Assembly: GCA_005880175.1 (NCBI GenBank)
Contig: VBJR01000361.1
Location: 1-13,278 of the forward strand
Reading direction: 5' to 3'
Length of the DNA: 13,278 nucleotides
DNA from: Chloroflexota bacterium
Lineage (GTDB): Bacteria; Chloroflexota; Dormibacteria; Dormibacterales; Dormibacteraceae
Shown in pieces: positions 6,590-11,969 of the stretch. How positions within the stretch are numbered: the stretch's first letter is position 1; each line of letters starts with the position of its first letter. The notes under the pieces are model-generated. The model was not told where the DNA came from. It searched no databases and saw only the letters and a list, made by a program, of their open reading frames with translations. The translations under genes were made by a program, and so were the position numbers.

Positions 6590-7960
6590 TTGACAGGAGC
6601 AACGAACCGCTGGTGGCTGGTGATCGCCGCCGGTCTGGCGGTGTTCATGGTCGCCCTCGACTCCAGCATCGTCAACGTGGCGCTGCCCAGCATCGGCCAG
6701 GCCTTCCACGCCCGGGCCAGCCTGACGGAGTGGGCGATCCTCGGCTACCTGCTGCCCGCGGTCGCGCTGGTCCTGCCGGCCGGTCGCTGGCTGGACCGCA
6801 GCGGTCGCCGGCCGGCCTTCGTGCTGGCGGTGGCCGGGTTCGCCGTCAGCAGCGCGATCGCCGGCGCGGCGCCCGGCATCGGCTGGCTGATCGCGGCCCG
6901 GGTCCTCCAGGGCGCGTTCGGCGCCCTGCTCGCCGCCATCTTCCCCGCCCTCGTGACGGCCGCCGTCCGGCCCGAGGTCCGGGGCCGGGCGATGAGCCTG
7001 GTCGCCACCCTGGGTCCCCTCGGCGCGGTCACCGGGCCCGCCCTCGGCGGGGTCCTGATCGCGGCCGTCGGCTGGCCCGCGATCTTCTACATCAACCTGC
7101 CGGTCAGCCTGGTCGTGATCGGGATCGGCCTGCGCACGATCGAGGCCGGCGGCCGTCTGGCGCTGCCGGACCGGGCCTGGCTCCTGGAGTCGGCGCTCCT
7201 GGCCTCGGCCTCGGCCGTCCTGCTGGCGGCCCTCACCCAGGCCCCCGTCCACGGCCTGGCCTGGCTGCTGGGCACGCTGGTGGCGGTGCCGCTGGTGGTG
7301 GCCTGGGGCCGCCTGCCGGCCAGCCGGCCGGTGGTGGACCTGGTCCGCTCCTCGGGCATCGCCGGACCGATGGCCGCCCTCCTCCTGAACGTGACGGGCA
7401 TCGCGGGCCTCGGCTTCATCGCGCCGTTCTTCCTGGAGGAGATGCTCCACGCCGGCAGCGCCGTCACGGGCCTGACCGCGCTCGCCCTGCCGCTCGGCAT
7501 GGCCAGCGCCAGCTCCGTGGGCGGCTACCTGGCCGACCGCTGGAACCCGCGCGGCATGACGGCGATCGGAACGGCGGTGATCGCCACCGGGCTCGTGCTC
7601 ATCTCCCCCCTGTCCGGCGGCTGGCAGCCGGCCGACCTGGCGTGGCGCCTGGCCCTGGTGGGCATCGGCATGGGCCTGTTCGCCGGCCCGAACATGGTGG
7701 TCGCGATGCGGCACGCGCCCGGCCACCTGCTGGGGACCGCGGGGGCCGCGACCGGCCTGGCCCGGAGCCTGGCCTTCGCGCTCGGGCCGGCCGTGGTGAC
7801 CGTGCCCTGGGCCCTGACCGGCTACAGCATCACGGGGATGCGCGCGGCGGCCGTCCTGGCGGTGGCGTCGGTCACGCTCGCCTTCGCCGCGACGGTCGCG
7901 GCCTGGGTGGTGCGTCGGCGCGCCGAGCCGGCCCCGGTCGAGCTGGGCCGGGCCGCCTGA
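6590..7960 (+). CDS. DHA2-type MFS multidrug exporter (EmrB/QacA family)
   Basis: 456 residues, very hydrophobic, about 14 predicted membrane segments. Start is TTG at 6590, supported by AAGGAG 8 bases upstream (6576-6581). Diagnostic motifs: FMVALDSSIVNVALPSIG in TM1 (D1 motif with the membrane Asp of proton-coupled DHA2 pumps), GRWLDRSGRRPAF in the loop 2-3 (motif A), RVLQGAFGALL (motif B) and LGAVTGPALGG (motif C, antiporter signature). It is a proton-driven exporter in the cytoplasmic membrane; its substrate cannot be read from sequence. The divergent MarR gene is its likely regulator. Confidence 0.95.
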   Translation: MTGATNRWWLVIAAGLAVFMVALDSSIVNVALPSIGQAFHARASLTEWAILGYLLPAVALVLPAGRWLDRSGRRPAFVLAVAGFAVSSAIAGAAPGIGWLIAARVLQGAFGALLAAIFPALVTAAVRPEVRGRAMSLVATLGPLGAVTGPALGGVLIAAVGWPAIFYINLPVSLVVIGIGLRTIEAGGRLALPDRAWLLESALLASASAVLLAALTQAPVHGLAWLLGTLVAVPLVVAWGRLPASRPVVDLVRSSGIAGPMAALLLNVTGIAGLGFIAPFFLEEMLHAGSAVTGLTALALPLGMASASSVGGYLADRWNPRGMTAIGTAVIATGLVLISPLSGGWQPADLAWRLALVGIGMGLFAGPNMVVAMRHAPGHLLGTAGAATGLARSLAFALGPAVVTVPWALTGYSITGMRAAAVLAVASVTLAFAATVAAWVVRRRAEPAPVELGRAA

Positions 7961-7965
7961 CGCTC

Positions 7966-8030
7966 AGCCGGATTCCACCGCGCGAGCGGAAAGACGGGCC
8001 TGATCCGCGTGTCGTCGGTGGAATCCGGCT
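7966..8030. terminator. Inverted repeat between convergent genes, probable bidirectional terminator
   Basis: AGCCGGATTCCACCG (7966-7980) and its exact reverse complement (8016-8030) form 15-bp perfect arms around a 35-base loop that itself holds a GCGGA/TCCGC pair (7986-7990 with 8004-8008). It fills the whole gap between the stop of the exporter and the stop of the cyclase gene. There is no T-tract, so classical Rho-independent action is uncertain; long arms and loop would also fit a small mobile inverted repeat. Confidence 0.6.
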
Positions 8031-10664
8031 TCAGCCGGCGCCCCGGCGGCGGGCGAGGGCGATGGTCTCCTCGATGTCCAGGCTCCAGCCCTCGCGCCAG
8101 CTGCCCTCGGCCTCGGCCGGGGGCAGCCGGCTCCGCGCCTCGGCCGCCGGGTCGCCCTCCAGCATGCCGCCGAAGCCCTGGGGCGGGCCGCCCCCGACGC
8201 GCTCGCGCAGCGACTCCCCGGCCCCCGCGAGCCGGAGCGCGTCGTGGGGACGGCCCTCCCACACGGCCAGGAACGCCAGACCCCGGAGGGCGAGGACGAT
8301 CCCGGTCGAGTTGTCCGCCTCGCGGAAGAGCGACAGCGACTCGACGGCCGCCTGCCGCGCGTCCTGGCCGCGGCCCGCGCGGCCGTACGCGAAGGCGAGC
8401 CAGACCAGGTCGAAGGCGAGCTGCAGGCGCTCGCCCAGCCGGCGCCAGATCGCCACGGCCTCCTCGAGACGGGCGACGACCCGGTCCCAGGCGCCGGCCC
8501 GGGCGTCCGGGAGCACCAGCATGACCAGGGCGCGCGCCGCGCCGTGCTGGTCGTTCGCCTGGCGGAAGAGGTCGAGGCTCTCCTCGAACAGGTCGTGCGC
8601 GGCCCGGTCGTCGCCGGCGGCGCCCTGCGCGAACGCGTCGTTGTAGAGCGCCTCCGCGATCCGGGCCGGCTCGCCCACCTGCCGCTCGATGGCGAGCGCC
8701 TCGGCGTAGAGCGGACGGGCGGCCGGCTGGTCCATCTGCCACCAGGCGATGCCTCCGGCCCCCGTGAGCGCCCGGGCCCGCGCCGCCGTCGGCCGCTGCC
8801 CGGCCGGCATCGCCAGGATCTCGTCCAGCCACCGCCGGCCCTCGGCCAGGTGCCCGCGCTGCTGCCAGAACCGCCAGAGCGCGCCGGCCGCCTCCTGCGC
8901 CAGGTCCGCCTCGCCGGCGTCGATCGCCCAGCGCAGGGCGGCCCGCAGGTTGCCGCGCTCCCGGTCCAGCTCGTCCAGCCACTCCGCCTGGCCGTCGCCG
9001 GTCAGGTGGGCCTCGGCCTCCAGGGCGAGGCGGAGGAAGAACTCGCCGTGGCGCCGGCGCATGCGCTCCAGCTCGTCGGCGGCGGACAGCTGCTCCTGCC
9101 CGAACTCCCGGATCGTCTCCAGCATCGAGAACCGCGGCTGGCCGTTCGGCTCCGCGGCCCGGATCAGGGACTTGTCCAGCAGCGACGAGAGGCCGTCGAA
9201 GGCGTCCAGGTCGAGCCGGTCGGGCTCGGCCACGCCCTCGGCGGCCACCACCGTCCAGCTCCCGCTGAACACGGAGAGGCGCGTGAACAGGCGCCGCTCG
9301 GGCTCGGGCAGCAGCTCGTAGCTCCACGCGATCGCGCCCCGCAGCGTCCGCTGGCGCTCGGGAAGCGTCCTCGCGCCGGACGTCAGGAGGCTGAGGCTGC
9401 GCTCGAGCCGGGGCAGCATCTGCTCCGGGCTCAGGACCCGCGTCCGGGTGGCGGCCAGCTCGATGGCGAGCGGCAGCCCGTCGAGCCGGGCGGTGATCGC
9501 GGCCACGGCGGCGGCGTTCTGGGCGGTCAGCCGGAACCGCGGCTGGACCGCGAGCGCGCGCTCGGTGAACAGCCGGACGGCCTCGGACCGCTCCAGGGCC
9601 TCTGGGTCCGCTCGCTGCGCGGGGTCGGGCGGGCGCAGCGGCGGCACCATGTACTCCTGCTCGCCGCGCAGCGACAGCACGACGCGGGAGGTGACGATCG
9701 CCCTCACCTCCGGGGCGGCCACCAGGAGCTCCTCCACCACGGGCGCCGCCGCGACGACCTGCTCGAAGTTGTCGATCAGGAGGAGGAGCCGCCGGTGCGA
9801 CAGGTGCGCACGGAGCCCGTCGAGGACCGGCACGCCCGGGGTCTCCGGCACGCCGAGCGCCCTCGCGACGACGGCCGGCACCAGCGCGGGGTCGGTGACC
9901 GGGGACAGGTCCGCGAAGAACGCGCCGTCCGGGTGGTCGGCCAGCGTCGCCGCCGCGACCTGGAGCGCCAGCCGGGTCTTGCCCGTCCCGCCCGGCCCGG
10001 TGAGCGTCAGCAGCCGGGTGCGCCCGAGCAGCCGCTCGATCTCCGCGATCTGCTCCTCCCGGCCGACGAACGAGGTCAGCTGGGCCGGGAGGTTGTTGGG
10101 CCGGGCGTCGAGCGTCCGCGGCGGCGGGAACGTCCCGGCCAGCCCGGCGACGACCAGGTCGGACAGGTGCTCGGGGTGGGCGATGTCCTTGAGCCGGTGC
10201 CGCCCCAGGTCCCGGAGCGAGGTGCCCTCCGGCAGCGCGTGCTCGACGAGGCCGCGCGTCGCGCCGGACAGGATGACCTGCCCGCCGTGGGCCGCGCCGG
10301 CGATGCGCGCCGCCCGGTGCACGTCCATGCCCACGTACGCGGACCCGCTGCGCACGGCCTCGCCGGTGTGGAGGCCCATGCGCACGCGCACGGACGCGCC
10401 GGCCGGCCAGTCGTGGGCCGCGAGCCCGCGCTGGGCGGCGACGGCGGCCTCGACCGCGCCCCGCGGGCTCGGGAACACGGCGAAGAACGCGTCGCCCGCC
10501 GTGTCCACCTCCGTGCCGCCGCCACCCGCGATGGCGGCGCGGAGGATCGCGTGGTGCGCGTCGCGGACCTGGACGTACGCGTCGCCCAGCGCGTCGAGCA
10601 GGCGCGTCGAGCCCTCGATGTCGGTGAAGAGGAACGTGACGGTGCCGCCGGGCAGCTGGGACAT
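8031..10664 (-). CDS. Class III nucleotide cyclase-domain / NB-ARC-like NTPase / TPR signalling protein
   Basis: 877 residues from ATG at 10664, at the start of the cyclase domain; the frame runs on upstream only as antisense of other genes. Residues 6-175 are a class III cyclase homology domain with metal Asps D14 (FTDIEGST) and D58 ([11 protein letters not shown]). The usual adenine-selecting Lys position is D54, and the transition-state Asn is H116 in [14 protein letters not shown]; Arg120 is kept. Residues about 196-480 are a STAND-type NTPase: Walker A GPGGTGKT (223-230), Walker [11 protein letters not shown] (293-302), sensor VTSR (324-327). The rest (about 560-860) is helical TPR-like repeats. 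This matches the actinobacterial cyclase-ATPase family (like M. tuberculosis Rv1358 minus its LuxR domain; no HTH is seen here). Likely a large signal sensor whose cyclase may be weak or inactive. Confidence 0.92.
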   Translation of the reverse strand: MSQLPGGTVTFLFTDIEGSTRLLDALGDAYVQVRDAHHAILRAAIAGGGGTEVDTAGDAFFAVFPSPRGAVEAAVAAQRGLAAHDWPAGASVRVRMGLHTGEAVRSGSAYVGMDVHRAARIAGAAHGGQVILSGATRGLVEHALPEGTSLRDLGRHRLKDIAHPEHLSDLVVAGLAGTFPPPRTLDARPNNLPAQLTSFVGREEQIAEIERLLGRTRLLTLTGPGGTGKTRLALQVAAATLADHPDGAFFADLSPVTDPALVPAVVARALGVPETPGVPVLDGLRAHLSHRRLLLLIDNFEQVVAAAPVVEELLVAAPEVRAIVTSRVVLSLRGEQEYMVPPLRPPDPAQRADPEALERSEAVRLFTERALAVQPRFRLTAQNAAAVAAITARLDGLPLAIELAATRTRVLSPEQMLPRLERSLSLLTSGARTLPERQRTLRGAIAWSYELLPEPERRLFTRLSVFSGSWTVVAAEGVAEPDRLDLDAFDGLSSLLDKSLIRAAEPNGQPRFSMLETIREFGQEQLSAADELERMRRRHGEFFLRLALEAEAHLTGDGQAEWLDELDRERGNLRAALRWAIDAGEADLAQEAAGALWRFWQQRGHLAEGRRWLDEILAMPAGQRPTAARARALTGAGGIAWWQMDQPAARPLYAEALAIERQVGEPARIAEALYNDAFAQGAAGDDRAAHDLFEESLDLFRQANDQHGAARALVMLVLPDARAGAWDRVVARLEEAVAIWRRLGERLQLAFDLVWLAFAYGRAGRGQDARQAAVESLSLFREADNSTGIVLALRGLAFLAVWEGRPHDALRLAGAGESLRERVGGGPPQGFGGMLEGDPAAEARSRLPPAEAEGSWREGWSLDIEETIALARRRGAG

Positions 10665-10670
10665 CGCGCC

Positions 10671-10677
10671 TACGCTA
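10671..10677. promoter_or_regulatory. Symmetric divergent -10 element giving two leaderless starts
   Basis: TACGCTA holds TACGCT on plus, 6 bases before the GTG at 10683, and TAGCGT on minus, 7 bases before the ATG at 10664. Both fit TANNNT -10 boxes positioned for transcription to begin at the start codon, as in actinobacterial leaderless mRNAs. No -35 was convincing on either strand. The whole gap between the two start codons is 18 bases, with no room for an SD and leader on either side. Confidence 0.5.
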
Positions 10678-10682
10678 CCCCC

Positions 10683-10964
10683 GTGAACCGGCTGGCGGAG
10701 GAGACGAGCCCGTACCTGCTCCAGCATGCGGACAACCCGGTCGACTGGCAGCCGTGGGGTCAGAACGCCTTGGATCGGGCCCGGTCGGAGCGGAAGCCGC
10801 TGCTCGTCTCGATCGGCTACTCCTCCTGCCACTGGTGCCACGTGATGGAGCGCGAGTCGTTCGAGGACGAGGCGACAGCCGCGTTGATGAACGAGCTTTA
10901 CGTCAACGTGAAGGTCGACCGCGAGGAGCGGCCGGACGTCGACGACGTGTACATGAAGGCCGTC
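10683..10964 (+). pseudogene. 5' fragment of a DUF255 (YyaL/SSP411-type, thioredoxin-domain) gene
   Basis: The GTG start gives [20 protein letters not shown], then a run containing [10 protein letters not shown] and [16 protein letters not shown]. This is the unmistakable N-terminus of the DUF255 family, whose full length is about 600-700 residues (N-terminal thioredoxin-like domain followed by a six-hairpin-glycosidase-like domain). The CHWC motif is intact. After 94 codons the match stops inside the thioredoxin domain, just before the expected QA.TG.GGWP segment; the frame stays open to 11606 but only as antisense of the NTF2-TusA gene. The 3' 85 percent is absent, so it is broken unless the junction is an assembly error. 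Confidence 0.88.
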
Positions 10965-11003
10965 GCTGCCCCAGGTGCAGCTGAAGATCAGCTTCTCGCT
11001 CAT
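10962..11003 (-). pseudogene. 5' fragment of a probable DsrE-family gene
   Basis: ATG at 11003 overlaps the TGA of the NTF2-TusA gene (ATGA), a coupled operon junction. Only [14 protein letters not shown] remains, which resembles the first beta strand and loop of DsrE-like proteins (typically followed by DP.RA); those are about 110-130 residues. DsrE proteins are sulfur-relay partners of TusA, which fits the neighbour. After residue 14 the sequence becomes the antisense of the DUF255 fragment. By chance the frame stays open and in phase with the cyclase gene down to 8031, making a 990-codon chimeric frame. The fragment is short, so family assignment is moderate. Confidence 0.55.
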
Positions 11004-11593
11004 GTCCGTCTCTCCACGGTGATGGTGTGGCGGCCGTCGCCCCCATGCTCGGTCGCCGCGACGCGGTGCCCGAGCAGCCTCGCCAGCGACGGCAGGTCCT
11101 CCTTCGCGGCCGGGTCGCCGACGACCACCCGCAGCGACCCGCCGACCGGCACGCCGGCGATGCGGCGCCGGAACTCGCCGGCCAGGCCGTCTCCGCAGCC
11201 CATGTCGCCGGCATCGAAGAGCTGCTCGGCCTCGGCCTGGAACCCGGAGCAGACCAGGTCGAGGCGCTCGATGCCGTCCGGCCCGACGTCCACGAACGCG
11301 ACCTGCTCGACCACCTCGGGCACGCCGGCCTCGCGGACGACGCCCAGGCGCCAGCTCAGGCGGCGGCGGGACCCGACCGGCTCGTCGGTCGTCGCCCGGA
11401 CCTCGAACGCCGACGCCGGCGCGAACCAGCCCCGCATGCGGCCGGCGACCGCCTCCCGGCCCTCGTGCTCCTCGAGCCCGCGCGGGAGCAGCATCCGCGC
11501 CCTCGCGCCGGCCGCCAGGGTGGCGGCCAGGCCCTCGAAGTCGCGGGCCGCCAGCCGCTGCAGGAACTCCCGCGACGTCGTGCTGTCGTCCAT
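11000..11593 (-). CDS. NTF2-like (SnoaL) domain fused to a TusA-like sulfurtransferase domain
   Basis: 197 residues from ATG at 11593. Residues 1-120 look like an NTF2/SnoaL-type cone fold ([40 protein letters not shown], ending [14 protein letters not shown] strand). Residues 125-196 match TusA/Sir[51 protein letters not shown]. The presumed persulfide Cys is C133, but the usual Cys-Pro is Cys-Gly. The gene is the first of a coupled pair with the DsrE-like fragment, consistent with a sulfur-carrier role in the cytoplasm; the NTF2 domain ligand is unknown. A palindrome upstream (11627-11644) and a -10 box 6 bases from the ATG suggest repressed, leaderless expression. Confidence 0.8.
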   Translation of the reverse strand: MDDSTTSREFLQRLAARDFEGLAATLAAGARARMLLPRGLEEHEGREAVAGRMRGWFAPASAFEVRATTDEPVGSRRRLSWRLGVVREAGVPEVVEQVAFVDVGPDGIERLDLVCSGFQAEAEQLFDAGDMGCGDGLAGEFRRRIAGVPVGGSLRVVVGDPAAKEDLPSLARLLGHRVAATEHGGDGRHTITVERRT

Positions 11594-11599
11594 GCCCGC

Positions 11600-11605
11600 A
11601 CCGTA
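11600..11605 (-). promoter_or_regulatory. Leaderless-type -10 box of the NTF2-TusA gene
   Basis: On the minus strand TACGGT is followed by 6 bases and the ATG at 11593, the same geometry as TACGCT before the DUF255 fragment. No SD is visible. Transcription would start at the A of the ATG. Confidence 0.5.
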
Positions 11606-11626
11606 GAGGGCGCCGAGCGGCCCGAC

Positions 11627-11644
11627 ATCTACCGTTCGGTAGAT
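11627..11644. promoter_or_regulatory. Perfect palindromic operator upstream of NTF2-TusA
   Basis: ATCTACCG TT CGGTAGAT has 8-bp perfect arms around a 2-base centre. If transcription starts at 11593 it covers about -34 to -51, the -35 region, so binding would block RNA polymerase. The pattern CTACCGNNCGGTAG is typical of TetR-family operators. No TetR gene is in the window. Confidence 0.75.
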
Positions 11645-11689
11645 TTCGGCGACGCCGCGGGTGGGTGTCGGCCGTCCACGTGTCTGAAA

Positions 11690-11713
11690 CGTTGAATTGT
11701 CGACAGTTGCACG
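11690..11713. repeat. Imperfect palindrome, diverged copy of the 11728-11759 hairpin
   Basis: Centred on TGTCGACA, with CGTTGAATTG on the left and CAGTTGCACG on the right. Aligned to the next hairpin it shares ACGTTGAA.TG.CGACA and the trailing CCGG, so the two look like tandem diverged copies of one unit about 38-46 bases apart. Confidence 0.6.
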
Positions 11714-11725
11714 CCTCCGGCGTGC
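11709..11725. repeat. Small hairpin GCACGCC-TCC-GGCGTGC
   Basis: Perfect 7-bp GC-rich arms with a 3-base loop, lying between the two larger palindromes and overlapping the first. Confidence 0.6.
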
Positions 11726-11727
11726 GT

Positions 11728-11759
11728 GACACGTTGAAGTGCCGACACTTCAACGTGTC
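11728..11759. repeat. Perfect 14-bp-arm hairpin
   Basis: GACACGTTGAAGTG (11728-11741), loop CCGA, and CACTTCAACGTGTC (11746-11759) are exact reverse complements. It would form a strong cruciform or RNA hairpin. No T-tract follows on either strand. Confidence 0.8.
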
Positions 11760-11763
11760 CGGT

Positions 11764-11867
11764 CGCTGGCACCTGCTCCCCGGCGCTCTGGCCGACGCCA
11801 GCCGGCAGGGTCCCATCCTGGCCGGGCGCCCCAGCGCCCGGCCAGGATGGGTGCCGGGGTGCCAGCG
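11764..11867. repeat. Nested long inverted repeat with perfect 18-bp core
   Basis: Outer arms CGCTGGCACC (11764-11773) and GGTGCCAGCG (11858-11867) enclose a core of CCCATCCTGGCCGGGCGC (11812-11829), loop CCCA, and its exact complement (11834-11851). The core is the most stable structure in the window. It lies about 120 bases past the stop of the HD-LuxR gene, so it could stop transcription or processing of that mRNA, though there is no U-tract. Confidence 0.8.
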
Positions 11868-11969
11868 GCCTGGCCTGAGTCACATATGGCGAAGGGGAGC
11901 GTCTGAGCCGGAGGTTGGGAACACGTGGACGGCCGACGCCAGGTAGTACAACGTCGAGGAGCGCGGCCC

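Larger units (their letters stand above)
11667..11937. mobile_element. MITE-like non-coding segment with 17-bp terminal inverted repeats
   Basis: GTCGGCCGTCCACGTGT at 11667-11683 is repeated exactly, inverted, as ACACGTGGACGGCCGAC at 11921-11937. Between them lie several nested hairpins and no credible gene. The size (271 bp), terminal repeats and internal structure fit a miniature inverted-repeat element or a REP/BIME-like composite. No clear target-site duplication flanks it and no transposase is nearby, so mobility is inferred. It occupies most of the 376-base gap between the NTF2-TusA and HD-LuxR genes; outside it I see only the operator and -10 box (left) and nothing recognisable in 11938-11969. 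Confidence 0.55.

Noticed and set aside
8244..11606. A 1120-codon plus-strand open frame.
   Set aside because: Only the stretch from GTG 10683 to 10964 is real (DUF255). The rest is antisense of the cyclase gene and of NTF2-TusA.
11690..11759. Possible CRISPR-like repeat pair.
   Set aside because: Only two diverged copies, palindromic along their whole length, with no regular spacer and no cas genes.
10665..11816. N-terminal extension of the cyclase frame up to 11816.
   Set aside because: It is out of frame with NTF2-TusA and antisense to DUF255; the cyclase domain begins directly at ATG 10664 with a -10 box just upstream.
11665..11946. A 93-codon plus-strand frame in the hairpin-rich gap.
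   Set aside because: Its codons simply read the inverted repeats (similar peptides appear twice), with no SD and no recognisable domain.
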